Position numbers and translations under genes: made by a program. This document shows positions 25,446 through 34,901 of a DNA stretch of 64,000 nt, piece by piece. Origin of the DNA: CAVYUC01 sp963816685 (lineage in GTDB: Bacteria > Bacteroidota > Bacteroidia > Bacteroidales > Prolixibacteraceae); NCBI GenBank assembly GCA_963816685.1, contig CAWFMB010000014.1, positions 124,001-188,000 of the forward strand, in the 5' to 3' direction. The notes under the pieces were generated by a model. It did not search any database. It was not told the DNA's origin and saw only the letters and a list, made by a program, of their open reading frames with translations. Every line of letters begins with the position of its first letter. Within the stretch, counting starts at the first letter, position 1.

Positions 25446-27158
25446 ATGAATTTCTTTCAAAAAAAACCAGAAAATAGAAAATCGATTAATGCTTTTTTCA
25501 AAAAGTATTTAAGCTTTCGCTCATCGATTTACGCAAGGGTAATTTACATCATTGCTGTATTATCGCTGTTTTTATTTATCTCCTACAGTGCTATATTTAA
25601 ATCGGTTTACGAAGAATACCTGAACACAGTAATCCGTCAACGCGGAAACAATATTGGTTCCATTGTAGAAGGATCGTTGTATTATTCTATGCTGAAGAAT
25701 GATAAAAGTTCGCTGCAAAGTACCCTTGATATCATCAATACAATGGCTGGAATTGATGGGGTAAATATGTATGACAGCCGCGACAGTGTTGTATATTCCT
25801 CATTTAGCGCCGATACATTAAACAACAGCAATCCAAATTGTGTAAGTTGCCATTCCGATTTCGATACAATGTTTCCGGCGCGGGAAAAATCGTACAGGAT
25901 AATTGATTTTAAAAGTGCCTGTATTATGAATCAGAGCGACAAAGGTCATCGGCAGTTGCTTATCCGTTCCCCTATATTTAATGAAAAATCATGCTATACA
26001 AGTGCATGTCATGCACACGACCAAAGTGAGGAAGTTCTTGGATCGCTGATTATAAAAGTTCCGTTGGATGTGCTGGATTCAGCGGTTTCAAAGTCAACAG
26101 CAGAGTTTTCTATACTTGCCATTGCAACAACAGTAATAATGCTCCTGTTTTTGATTTTTTTCACCAACAATAAAATCAGGAAACCTCTGAGCGCCATTGT
26201 TTCTGCAAGTGAAGCTGTATCAAAAGGAGATAAAAGCCGAAGGCTCGAAATAAAACCTAACCTGCTTGATGATATGCGCCTTGTTTCGCAGGCATTTAAC
26301 AACATGCTCGACAACCTGGACGCGGCCAATAAAGAACTTCAAAACTGGTCGCAGCAATTGGAGTACAAAGTCAGGAAAAAATCAGAAGAATTATCTGAAA
26401 TTCAGAATGAATTAATTCATATTGAAAGAATTACATCTCTTGGGAAATTGTCATCTTCTGTTGCGCATGAAATAAACAATCCACTGTCAGGTATTTTAAC
26501 CTACACAAAACTGGTTTCCAAAAAACTGAATAAACTGGATTTAAAGCCGGAAGAAGCCAAGCCGATGCTGAAATATTTGAATGTTATTGAAACAGAAACA
26601 AAACGATGCGGTGAAATTGTTAAAGGACTGCTTGATTTCTCGCGAAAAGACCAGGAAAATTTCAAGAACAGGCACCTTCACCAAATTTTAAAAGAAGCCT
26701 GTGATTTAATGGCGCACAAGATTCGAATGGCTAATATTCATTTTTATACCGATTTTACAGCTACTGGTGATGAGGTTTATTGCAACGATAACCAGATAAA
26801 ACAAGTTTGTGTTGCCCTGCTTGTAAATGCCTCAGAAGCGGTAACACATAATGGAGAAATTCTGATGCGGACTGTGAATCCGGATCAGGATCATATAAAA
26901 CTGGAAATTTCGGATAACGGAGTTGGAATTGCACCTGAAGATATTTCACGTATTTTCCAGCCGTTTTATTCGGCGAAACAAAAAGCCAGTGGCATTGGGC
27001 TGGGACTGGCCATCGTTCACGGAATTGTTCAAAGCCATAAAGGTAAAATTGAAGTTGATTCGGTACCCGGTAAAGGAACAAAAATGTCGATTACATTTTC
27101 TTTGATAAAGACTCAAGTTTTAAAAGATGACAAGAAATATTTCACTGTTGATAGTTGA
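25446..27158 (+). CDS. Sensor histidine kinase with two c-type-heme-like motifs
   Basis: A 570-residue kinase. A first helix at about 33-52 (VIYIIAVLSLFLFISYSA), a periplasmic domain, a second helix near 219-238 (IATTVIMLLFLIFF), a HAMP-like region, the H-box His341 (SVAHEINNPLSG) and a C-terminal HATPase domain with DNGVGIAPED and GIGLGLAIVHG. The periplasmic domain holds CVSCH (Cys132/135, His136) and CYTSACH (Cys183/188, His189, a CX4CH spacing). Such motifs bind c-type heme when the cytochrome c maturation system exists; that is unverified. It could sense redox or a gas ligand. The start ATG 25446 gives a sensible N-terminus. The end overlaps the regulator gene by 32 bases. Confidence 0.88.
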   Translation: MNFFQKKPENRKSINAFFKKYLSFRSSIYARVIYIIAVLSLFLFISYSAIFKSVYEEYLNTVIRQRGNNIGSIVEGSLYYSMLKNDKSSLQSTLDIINTMAGIDGVNMYDSRDSVVYSSFSADTLNNSNPNCVSCHSDFDTMFPAREKSYRIIDFKSACIMNQSDKGHRQLLIRSPIFNEKSCYTSACHAHDQSEEVLGSLIIKVPLDVLDSAVSKSTAEFSILAIATTVIMLLFLIFFTNNKIRKPLSAIVSASEAVSKGDKSRRLEIKPNLLDDMRLVSQAFNNMLDNLDAANKELQNWSQQLEYKVRKKSEELSEIQNELIHIERITSLGKLSSSVAHEINNPLSGILTYTKLVSKKLNKLDLKPEEAKPMLKYLNVIETETKRCGEIVKGLLDFSRKDQENFKNRHLHQILKEACDLMAHKIRMANIHFYTDFTATGDEVYCNDNQIKQVCVALLVNASEAVTHNGEILMRTVNPDQDHIKLEISDNGVGIAPEDISRIFQPFYSAKQKASGIGLGLAIVHGIVQSHKGKIEVDSVPGKGTKMSITFSLIKTQVLKDDKKYFTVDS

Positions 27159-28473
27159 TGATGAAGAATCGGTAAGGGATTCATTGTACAACTGGTTTAT
27201 TGAAGATGGTTACGAGGTAAAAAGTGCGGCGAATGCGAAAGAAGCGCTATCACTGCTTGAATCGCACAACTTTGATATAGTTCTGGCCGATATAAAAATG
27301 CCGGGAATGGACGGACTTGAAATGCACCGCCGCATTAAAAGCTTAAACAACGAAGCTATAGTGATTATAATGACTGCATTTGCTTCGGTAGAAACAGCAG
27401 TTCAGGCTTTAAAAGATGGTGCTTACGATTATGTAACAAAACCCTTTGATCCGGATGATCTTTCACATCTTATCAGAAATGCTGCAAATCAGATTTTGCT
27501 GAAATCGGAAAACGAGACACTCAAAAACAGGGTCATATCCCTTGAAAATATCGAAAATATTATTGGTAGCAGCGAAGCTATGCTGAAAGTGCTTCGCGAT
27601 GTGGAAAATGTAGCTCAATCAAATTCGTCTGTAATTATTACCGGCGAAAGCGGAACTGGCAAGGAACTTATTGCACGGGCAATCCATTCCAACTCATCGC
27701 GTAAATTTTTTCCACTGGTAACTGTTCATTGCGGTGCCTTATCAGAAGATTTACTCGAAAGCGAATTGTTCGGGCATGAAAAAGGAGCATTTACCGGTGC
27801 AATGTTTAACCGGAAGGGCAGGTTTGAAATGGCCGATGGGGGAACAATATTTTTAGATGAAATTGCGACCATTTCCGGAAAAATGCAGATTGAACTATTG
27901 CGTGTACTCGAATCAAAAACATTTGTCAGAGTAGGAGGGAACAAGGAAATCAAATCAGATTTCAGGGTGATTTGTGCTACAAACCGTAATTTAAAAAAGC
28001 TTGTGGAAAAAGGAACTTTCCGGGAAGATTTATATTATCGCCTGAATGTTGTTAATATTGTTGTGCCCCCTCTGCGGGAAAGACCCGAAGATATTCCGCT
28101 GCTGGTTGAACATTTCATAATGAAATACTGTACCAGCATGAGCCGTGATTTAATTACCATCGCTCCGTCTGCATTAAAACGTATTGAGATGTATGATTTT
28201 CCGGGAAATGTGCGTGAACTCGAAAATATGATCGAACGCGCTGTTGTAGTCGGAAATGGCAAGGAAATCAGGCTGAAGGACTTACCCCTTGAAAAGGATA
28301 TTATCACCGATTCAAATGAAAGCCTTTCAGAAATAGAAAAAAAATACATTCTGCAAACATTGAATAATTGCGACTGGAATATAAGCCGGTCAGCAAAAAC
28401 GCTTCAGGTTGACAGGGTTACACTTTACAATAAAATTAAGAAATACAATTTAAAACCTCCGGTTGCGAAATAA
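27127..28473 (+). CDS. Sigma-54-dependent response regulator (NtrC family)
   Basis: A 448-residue activator: a receiver domain with Asp in LADIKMPGMDG and Lys in VTKPF, a central AAA+ domain with Walker A GESGTGKE, the sigma-54-contacting GAFTGA loop, Walker B GGTIFLDEI and sensor II, and a C-terminal Fis-type helix-turn-helix. The ATG lies inside the kinase gene, so the pair is translationally coupled. It most likely controls the preceding ferredoxin/NrfD/GcvH-like operon via sigma-54. A matching sigma-54 promoter is only weakly visible. Confidence 0.95.
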   Translation: MTRNISLLIVDDEESVRDSLYNWFIEDGYEVKSAANAKEALSLLESHNFDIVLADIKMPGMDGLEMHRRIKSLNNEAIVIIMTAFASVETAVQALKDGAYDYVTKPFDPDDLSHLIRNAANQILLKSENETLKNRVISLENIENIIGSSEAMLKVLRDVENVAQSNSSVIITGESGTGKELIARAIHSNSSRKFFPLVTVHCGALSEDLLESELFGHEKGAFTGAMFNRKGRFEMADGGTIFLDEIATISGKMQIELLRVLESKTFVRVGGNKEIKSDFRVICATNRNLKKLVEKGTFREDLYYRLNVVNIVVPPLRERPEDIPLLVEHFIMKYCTSMSRDLITIAPSALKRIEMYDFPGNVRELENMIERAVVVGNGKEIRLKDLPLEKDIITDSNESLSEIEKKYILQTLNNCDWNISRSAKTLQVDRVTLYNKIKKYNLKPPVAK

Positions 28474-28558
28474 CAGGTTATATTAGGATGGCATTGTATT
28501 TTGAAAATTGAGAATGTGAATTGCCAAAATTATCAGGTATTTATTTAGATTGTTATAA

Positions 28559-29089
28559 TTGGGAAAGCAGAGTATTTTGTTGATATTGCATGGAGCTTTC
28601 GAGAGTGAATTTCTTGAAAAAATTGCTATGGCTGTTACCGCGGAATATGGATTTCCGGTGGAATTTCAGTTCAGCCATGCTGATTTATCTGTTTTTTATG
28701 ATCCAATACGGAGACAATACGATGGAAATAAAATGTTACAATCGATTGACACTTCCACTTCATCTGAAAACTTGAAAATAATTGCATTGTATACTGTTGA
28801 TTTATACATTCCAATCCTTACATTTATTTTCGGACAGGCTGTTTTTAAAGGAAAAACAGGAATTGCCTCAATATATCGGCTGAGAAATGAACAGTATGGT
28901 CTGCCGGAGAACAAAACTCTTCTTTTCGAACGTTTTCGCAAAGTAATTATTCATGAGTTGGGGCATACTTTTGGACTGATTCACTGTCACATTCCAACAT
29001 GCGTAATGCGATCTGCCACATACGCAGAAGAAATTGATCAGAAAGAATACCATCTGTGTACCAATTGTCGCAGGCAGTTAAATTTATAA
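28559..29089 (+). CDS. Archaemetzincin-type zinc metalloprotease
   Basis: A 176-residue protease of the archaemetzincin family. It has the extended zinc motif HELGHTFGLIHC (His132, Glu133, His136, and a later His), then CHIPTCVM, and a final CTNC after 16 residues, so four Cys can bind a second, structural zinc. The YDPIRRQYDG and TVDLYIPILTFIFG segments also match the family. The frame has an in-frame stop at 28556 and the first usable codon is TTG 28559, so a TTG start is likely. It is a cytosolic protein with no signal peptide. It follows the sigma-54 regulator by about 85 bases and converges on atpG. Substrates are unknown. Confidence 0.85.
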   Translation: MGKQSILLILHGAFESEFLEKIAMAVTAEYGFPVEFQFSHADLSVFYDPIRRQYDGNKMLQSIDTSTSSENLKIIALYTVDLYIPILTFIFGQAVFKGKTGIASIYRLRNEQYGLPENKTLLFERFRKVIIHELGHTFGLIHCHIPTCVMRSATYAEEIDQKEYHLCTNCRRQLNL

Positions 29090-29108
29090 ATTGTATTTTT
29101 TATTTGTT

Positions 29109-29999
29109 TTAACCTCTGAGGGCTTCCGCGCCACTTACAATCTCGAGGATTTCGTTTGTAATTGTAGCCTGACGCGCTTTATTGTATTGAAGGGTCAAAT
29201 CACTCAACAGTTCAGTAGCATTATCAGTTGCCTGGTGCATTGCCGTCATACGAGCGCCATGTTCAGCCGCATTAGAATCCAGCATTGCTTTATAAAACTG
29301 AATTTTCAGGGATCTTGGAATTAATTCCTGAATGATATATTCTTTTGAAGGTTCATAAATGTAATTCAGGTTGTTGCTTTTTGTCTTTTCCTGTTCTTCT
29401 TCATCTTTCATTTCCACCGGGAGAAACTGTTCGGAGGTTTGAATTTGCACTGCTGCATTTTTAAACTGGTTGTATACAAGTTCCACCCGATCGTAATGGC
29501 CTTCCCTGAACTGCTTCATTACCTGTGAAGCGACTTCAGATACATTTTCGAAAGTAAGTTCGTCGTACAGTCCGTTTTTTTCACCAATTACATTCATCTC
29601 GCGGTGTTTCAACTGGCGCATTCCCATTTTACCAATGCAAAGGAAGGAAACCTTTCCCTGCTGTAATTGCCGGGTATATTGGGTCCGGGCAAGTTCCAGT
29701 GCTTTTTTTGAAATAGCCGAATTGAAGCCGCCACATAAACCACGGTTGGAAGAGACAAGGATTATCAATATTTTTTCAGGAAGGCGGGTCTGGGTATAAA
29801 TTGAATCTTCGGCATTTTCGAGGCTGGCGCTGAGAGTCATCAGAATTTGGTGTAACTTGTCAGCGTACGGCCGTATTTGCATGATGGCATCCTGAGCTTT
29901 TTTCAATTTAGCCGCCGAAACCATTTTCATTGCACTTGTTACCTGACGGGTAGTCTTTACCGATGCAATCCTTGTTCGTATTTCTTTTAAGCCAGCCAT
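29109..29999 (-). CDS. atpG: ATP synthase subunit gamma
   Basis: A 296-residue F1 rotor subunit. The N-terminal helix (MAGLKEIRTRIASVKTTRQ) and C-terminal helix (HQATDNATELLSDLTLQYNKARQA) form the coiled-coil shaft, with the globular Rossmann part in between (LIILVSSNRGLCGGFN). Last gene of the operon; 100 bases after atpA. Confidence 0.97.
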   Translation of the reverse strand: MAGLKEIRTRIASVKTTRQVTSAMKMVSAAKLKKAQDAIMQIRPYADKLHQILMTLSASLENAEDSIYTQTRLPEKILIILVSSNRGLCGGFNSAISKKALELARTQYTRQLQQGKVSFLCIGKMGMRQLKHREMNVIGEKNGLYDELTFENVSEVASQVMKQFREGHYDRVELVYNQFKNAAVQIQTSEQFLPVEMKDEEEQEKTKSNNLNYIYEPSKEYIIQELIPRSLKIQFYKAMLDSNAAEHGARMTAMHQATDNATELLSDLTLQYNKARQATITNEILEIVSGAEALRG

Positions 30000-30099
30000 A
30001 AAAAATTCATCTTGTCGTTATTCGTAATTTAATTGAAATTACTTTATCACTATCCTGTTTGTTTTTCTTTTCCTGCCCCAGCGGAGGTCAGATGCGACC

Positions 30100-31683
30100 T
30101 TACTGCTTTTTATATTTATCTGCAACTTCCGCAGCAACTTTCCTGATGGTTTCTTCAGCCTGGCTGGTTAAATTTCCATCGCGCAACGTATCCAAAACAT
30201 CGCGGTGCTGCATTTCCATTATCTCCAGAAAATCAGATTCAAATTCCTTCACTTTTTCTACAGGAACGTTTTTCAGTAATTCTTTTGTACCGCAGTAAAT
30301 TATTGCAACCTGATGTTCAATTTTCATTGGAGCATATTGTCCCTGTTTCAGGATCTCTACATTTTTCCTTCCTTTATCAAGAACACGCATTGTTGCTGCA
30401 TCAAGATCAGAACCAAATTTTGAGAATGCTTCCAGTTCACGAAACTGAGCCTGGTCAAGTTTCAATGTTCCGGCAATTTTTTTCATCGACTTAATTTGAG
30501 CACTACCTCCCACACGCGACACTGAAATTCCTACGTTAATTGCAGGGCGGATTCCTGAATTGAACAGGTTCGATTCAAGGAAAATCTGTCCGTCGGTAAT
30601 CGAAATTACGTTGGTTGGAATATATGCTGAAACATCACCTGCCTGTGTTTCAATAATCGGAAGCGCTGTTAACGAGCCGCCGCCTTTTACTTTATCTTTC
30701 ATGAAATCCGGCAAATCGTTCATCTGTGCGGCTATTTCGTCTGATTCAATAATTTTTGCCGCTCTCTCCAAAAGGCGTGAGTGCAGGTAAAATACATCGC
30801 CGGGATAAGCTTCACGGCCTGGTGGCCGGCGGAGTAGCAGTGAAACTTCGCGGTAGGATACTGCCTGTTTAGAAAGATCATCATAAACAATAAGTGCATC
30901 CCGGCCGGTATCGCGGAAATATTCACCGATTGAAGCTCCTGCATAGGGTGCATAAAATTGAAGTGCCGCCGGATCAGAAGCTGTGGCCATTACAATTACA
31001 GTATATTCCATTGCACCATGTTTTTCGAGCGTGGCTGCAATGTTGGCAACAGTTGAACCTTTTTGACCAATGGCAACATAAATACAATAAACCGGTTTCC
31101 CCTTTTCGAAATTTTCGCGCTGATTGATAATAGTATCGATGGCAACTGCAGTTTTTCCGGTCTGACGATCGCCAATGATCAATTCACGCTGACCACGGCC
31201 AATTGGAATCATTGCATCAATGGCTTTTAAACCCGTTTGGAGCGGCTGTTTTACCGGCTGGCGGTAAATTACTCCCGGTGCTTTTCGTTCAAGTGGCATT
31301 TCAAATAATTCACCCTGAATCGGACCTTTTCCATCAAGTGGTTCGCCAATTGTATTAACCACACGTCCCAGCAGCTTTTCACCAACCATAATGGAAGCAA
31401 TCCGCTGTGTCCGTTTTACCGTATCTCCTTCCTTAACATGCTCCGAAAGGCCCAGCAGAACCACACCAACATTGTCTTCTTCCAGGTTCAGTACAATGCC
31501 TTTCATTCCATCTTCAAATTCTACCATTTCGTTGGCTTCTACATTTGAAAGCCCGTAAATACGGGCAATTCCATCACCAACCTGTAAAACTGTTCCTACT
31601 TCTTCAAGTTCCGCTTCCGATTTAAAGCCTTCCAGTTGTTGCTTCAGGATTTCTGATACTTCAGCAGGTTTTATATTCGCCAT
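30100..31683 (-). CDS. atpA: ATP synthase subunit alpha
   Basis: A 527-residue non-catalytic nucleotide-binding F1 subunit. Walker A GDRQTGKT, LIVYDDLSKQA and the VGGSAQIKSM segment with its conserved arginine (SVSRVGG) are in place. I begin it at ATG 31683 (MANIKPAEV); two extra codons upstream would use a TTG. It is 27 bases from atpH. Confidence 0.98.
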   Translation of the reverse strand: MANIKPAEVSEILKQQLEGFKSEAELEEVGTVLQVGDGIARIYGLSNVEANEMVEFEDGMKGIVLNLEEDNVGVVLLGLSEHVKEGDTVKRTQRIASIMVGEKLLGRVVNTIGEPLDGKGPIQGELFEMPLERKAPGVIYRQPVKQPLQTGLKAIDAMIPIGRGQRELIIGDRQTGKTAVAIDTIINQRENFEKGKPVYCIYVAIGQKGSTVANIAATLEKHGAMEYTVIVMATASDPAALQFYAPYAGASIGEYFRDTGRDALIVYDDLSKQAVSYREVSLLLRRPPGREAYPGDVFYLHSRLLERAAKIIESDEIAAQMNDLPDFMKDKVKGGGSLTALPIIETQAGDVSAYIPTNVISITDGQIFLESNLFNSGIRPAINVGISVSRVGGSAQIKSMKKIAGTLKLDQAQFRELEAFSKFGSDLDAATMRVLDKGRKNVEILKQGQYAPMKIEHQVAIIYCGTKELLKNVPVEKVKEFESDFLEIMEMQHRDVLDTLRDGNLTSQAEETIRKVAAEVADKYKKQ

Positions 31684-31710
31684 CTTCAATTAATTTATCG
31701 CTGTTTTGGA

Positions 31711-32259
31711 TTATTTTATTTCTGTTTCGAGTAGTTTCTGTTTTATTTTTTTGAGCTGTGTAGCTACACTTGCATCATACTGTTTGTCGTCGAGCCGTAA
31801 AATTAAACCGCCAATTATTTCAGTGTCTATATTTTCCGAAAGCTCTACTTTTGCATTTAGCTCCTTTTCAAGTAAAGAGGTAATATTTTGAATAGTTGCT
31901 GCATCCACTTTAGTGGCTGTGGTTAATCGTGCAGCTTTTATATTTTGGTCTTTTCGTGTAAGTGCCAGAAAGTTTCGGCAAATAGCAGGGATAAAAATTT
32001 CCCTTTTGTTTTCAGTAATCAGCTGCAGGAATTTTATTGTGTACTGATTTACTTTTCCTGTAAATACCAAAGTAATCAGTTTTTCTTTTTTTGATGATTT
32101 TATAACCGGGCTTTCAAGCAAAAGCATGAATTCGTTCGAACTTTCACAGGTATTTTGTATGAGTTCTATATCTTTTTTCAACACAGGCAGAATATTTTTT
32201 TCCTTTGCCAATGAGAAGAAAGCTTTTGCATACCGCACCGAAATTGCACTTTGATCCAT
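31711..32259 (-). CDS. atpH: ATP synthase subunit delta
   Basis: A 182-residue stator subunit joining F1 to the b stalk. It has the N-terminal helical bundle beginning ISVRYAKAFFSLAKE and the C-terminal signature ELSENIDTEIIGGLILRLDDKQYDASV. It starts 5 bases after the atpF stop. Confidence 0.95.
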   Translation of the reverse strand: MDQSAISVRYAKAFFSLAKEKNILPVLKKDIELIQNTCESSNEFMLLLESPVIKSSKKEKLITLVFTGKVNQYTIKFLQLITENKREIFIPAICRNFLALTRKDQNIKAARLTTATKVDAATIQNITSLLEKELNAKVELSENIDTEIIGGLILRLDDKQYDASVATQLKKIKQKLLETEIK

Positions 32260-32264
32260 AAAAT

Positions 32265-32759
32265 CTAATTCATCTTAATATTGTTGACCAAACCATCTAC
32301 CATTTTTTCCTGTTCGCCTTTATTCTTTAGTTCTTCCTTAATTACTTTTTCGGCAATCATTACAGAAAGTTCGGCCACTTGTTTTTTAATTTCGCCTATT
32401 GCTGCAGTTTTTTCCGACTGAATTTGCTGGCGTGCCTGCTCGATACTTTTTTGCGCCTCCTGGTTGGCTTTATCTTTTGCCTCGGCTACAATTTTTTCCT
32501 TGAGTTCCTTGGCATCTTTAAGTATGATATCTTTTTCTCTACGGGCTTCGGCAATAATTTTTTCATTATCGGCTTTTAAACCGGCCACTTCTTTTTTTGC
32601 TTCTTCGGCTGAATTCAGTGCGCTGGCAATCGATTCTTCCCGTTCTTTTAAAGCATTCAGAATAGGTTTCCATGCAAATTTCCGAAGGATAAAAAGAACA
32701 ATTCCGAAGATAATGAACATCCAGAAAATTGTACCGGGATTTGGTGTAACTAAACCCAT
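32265..32759 (-). CDS. atpF: ATP synthase subunit b
   Basis: A 164-residue stalk subunit: one N-terminal membrane helix (TIFWMFIIFGIVLFIL) followed by a long charged coiled coil rich in Glu/Lys/Ala (about 35-150). The start is ATG 32759 (MGLVTPNPG); the upstream TTG extension is not needed. Confidence 0.95.
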   Translation of the reverse strand: MGLVTPNPGTIFWMFIIFGIVLFILRKFAWKPILNALKEREESIASALNSAEEAKKEVAGLKADNEKIIAEARREKDIILKDAKELKEKIVAEAKDKANQEAQKSIEQARQQIQSEKTAAIGEIKKQVAELSVMIAEKVIKEELKNKGEQEKMVDGLVNNIKMN

Positions 32760-32829
32760 AACTTCATTTTTTTTGGTTAATGGCAACTAAAATCCCGGCA
32801 ATCCCGGGATCTGTTGCCAAATTTTTTTG

Positions 32830-33093
32830 CTAAACGAAAATAACGAGCGCACAAATGATTACTGCAAAGAAGGCAACACCTTCAATTAAAGCTGCAGAAA
32901 CAATCATGTTCGAGCGGATATCGCCAACGGCTTCAGGTTGACGGGCAATGGCTTCCATGGCTTTTGCACCAATATTACCAATACCGATACCTGCACCAAT
33001 TGCCGCCAATCCGGCTCCAACAGCTGCACCCATTTTACCGATGCCCGCACCGGCAGCCGCTTGTAGCAATACAGTTAAAATTGCTGATAACAT
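32830..33093 (-). CDS. atpE: ATP synthase subunit c
   Basis: An 87-residue two-helix rotor ring protein. The ion-binding Glu71 is in ALIEGVAFF with Gly at the next position instead of Ser/Thr, which suggests H+ rather than Na+ coupling. The RQPE polar loop is present, as are the GAGxGxG-rich helix 1 glycines. Confidence 0.97.
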   Translation of the reverse strand: MLSAILTVLLQAAAGAGIGKMGAAVGAGLAAIGAGIGIGNIGAKAMEAIARQPEAVGDIRSNMIVSAALIEGVAFFAVIICALVIFV

Positions 33094-33117
33094 AGCATTT
33101 AATTTAAATAATTAATA

Positions 33118-34239
33118 TTAATGATGTTCTGCTGTCGCCATTCCAAAATAGAGCGCCGACAACAGTGTGAAAACATATGCTTGTATAAATGATACCAAAA
33201 CATCAAGAAGTAAAATAAATACCGAAAATGCAACGGAAATCACACTCGTTCCATAAGCTGCACCGGCACCCATTAAACTGCCGAAAATAAAAATTAGACT
33301 CACAAAAACCGTAACAATAAGGTGGCCTGCCATCATATTTGCAAATAACCTGACCATGAGCACAAATGGTTTTGTAAACACACTGGTCAACTCAACGATA
33401 GGCATTAGCGGAATCGGAAATTTCAACCACCAGGGTACATCAGGATTATAAATTTCTTTCCAGTAATGTTTGTTGCCATTGACTGTTGTAATAAAAAATG
33501 TAAACAGCGCCAAAACCATCGTAACAGCTATGTTCCCGGTAACATTTGCACCAAAAGGCGGAATTGGAATCAATCCAATAAAATTATTTACCAAAATGAA
33601 AAAGAATATCGATAAAAGAAACGGCATAAACTTCTCGTACTTTTTTTCTCCAATTGCCGGCCGGGCAACTTCATCACGAATAAAAAGGATGACTGGTTCC
33701 AGCAGATTTTGCAAACCTGTAGGCGCTTTACCTTTATTTCTCTTTGCCGCTTTCGCAGCCGAGATGAGAGTAATAAACAAAATTATTACCGATACAAAAA
33801 TACCTGCAACAGTTTTGGTAATGGAAAGATCCACTGGCTTTCCAACTTCGTTTCCCTGCGCATCCACTTCCACTATTTTTCCTTCGTTTACTTTTGAGTG
33901 CGAAAGCATAAAACCCTTGTATTCGGCATGACCGTGTACAAATTTTGAAGACATAAAAACATGGAAGCTTTTTCCATTATGCAGTTCCGGATTTTTACTA
34001 TATAAAATTACCGGAAGAGGTATGCTGATATGTGTTTCACCAAAAGTCACTATATGCCATTCGTGTGCATCTGAAACATGTTCAATTACAAACTCCCCTG
34101 CATTAAATCCTTCTTCCTTACTTGTTTCTGTTGTGTGTCCCATGGCTTCTTCTTCATGGCCATTCTGGGCGAAAAGCGGAATATATCCGACAAGTGATAC
34201 TGTAAGCAGGAGAAAAACTATTTTAGTAAACTTCAACAT
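33118..34239 (-). CDS. atpB: ATP synthase subunit a, with N-terminal extension
   Basis: A 373-residue proton-channel subunit. Residues 1-25 resemble a signal peptide and about 25-140 form a His- and Glu-rich extracytoplasmic domain; this N-terminal extension is typical of Bacteroidota AtpB. The core a-subunit helices follow, with the essential Arg in MVRLFANMMAGH and the channel residues in the last helix (FIQAYVFTLLSALYF). A -7 box at 34268-34275 may give it an internal promoter. It begins 220 bases after the upstream AtpI-like gene. Confidence 0.96.
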   Translation of the reverse strand: MLKFTKIVFLLLTVSLVGYIPLFAQNGHEEEAMGHTTETSKEEGFNAGEFVIEHVSDAHEWHIVTFGETHISIPLPVILYSKNPELHNGKSFHVFMSSKFVHGHAEYKGFMLSHSKVNEGKIVEVDAQGNEVGKPVDLSITKTVAGIFVSVIILFITLISAAKAAKRNKGKAPTGLQNLLEPVILFIRDEVARPAIGEKKYEKFMPFLLSIFFFILVNNFIGLIPIPPFGANVTGNIAVTMVLALFTFFITTVNGNKHYWKEIYNPDVPWWLKFPIPLMPIVELTSVFTKPFVLMVRLFANMMAGHLIVTVFVSLIFIFGSLMGAGAAYGTSVISVAFSVFILLLDVLVSFIQAYVFTLLSALYFGMATAEHH

Positions 34240-34267
34240 AGATTTATCCGGTTTTTTACGGTGTCCA

Positions 34268-34275
34268 CAAATTTA
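34268..34275 (-). promoter_or_regulatory. Possible internal -7 box before atpB
   Basis: Minus strand TAAATTTG, a full TAnnTTTG match, about 28 bases before the atpB ATG. The 220-base gap upstream makes an internal promoter plausible. Confidence 0.4.
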
Positions 34276-34459
34276 TAAGTTTTTTCTTATCCGATGTTAA
34301 AAATAGAGTTTTTCGATGTAGAATTAACAATGTTTAAAAACTTGTTTTCAGGAAGGAATTATTATTTTCCGAACATAATGTTTTACAATATATTTTGGTA
34401 CTAAACTGCAAAATTTTCGAAGTATTTAGGGATGATTCAGCGTGTTGTAAAATACAGGA

Positions 34460-34831
34460 TTATTTTTTTTGTGAAGCTTTTGTAAGCTCCATTACTTCGA
34501 TAAAAGTAAAAATCAGGTACAGCAGCATTACGCAAACAACAAACACAAGTACATTTTCGTGGCGAAAAGAAATATAAATTACTGTAAAAACAGAATAGAT
34601 AAGAAGTTTAAAAAAAGTGACCAGCATACTGTTGCGGGTGAATTTGCCAATATCTTTTTTAGCCATTTTTAACTGCCAGGCATGCACAAAAATGGTGACT
34701 GTCGCAAAAAACATAAGGGTATAGGGTAAAACCGGAAGGTAATACTGGGGAATAAACAGGCCGAAAACCAGCCAGCCAATGAATGCAATAATCAGGGAAA
34801 CGACTATAATTTTTATAATAAATTGTTTCAT
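34460..34831 (-). CDS. AtpI-like four-helix membrane protein
   Basis: A 123-residue protein with four helices (FIIKIIVVSLIIAFIGWLVFG, YTLMFFATVTIFVHA, MLVTFFKLLIYSVFTVIYI, VLVFVVCVMLLYLIFTF). Its place between AtpZ and AtpB is that of AtpI, which helps c-ring assembly or Mg2+ uptake, but the sequence is not clearly AtpI. The function is inferred from position. Confidence 0.65.
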   Translation of the reverse strand: MKQFIIKIIVVSLIIAFIGWLVFGLFIPQYYLPVLPYTLMFFATVTIFVHAWQLKMAKKDIGKFTRNSMLVTFFKLLIYSVFTVIYISFRHENVLVFVVCVMLLYLIFTFIEVMELTKASQKK

Positions 34832-34901
34832 ACGTTACGAAATTCCTATTTAGCAGAGTAAGTTTTGAATTGATTTTGTATCCGGTTCAGTTGATATCAC
34901 C

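Noticed and set aside
34460..34831. Assigning atpI by name
   Set aside because: Only position and four helices support it; the sequence signature is not visible.
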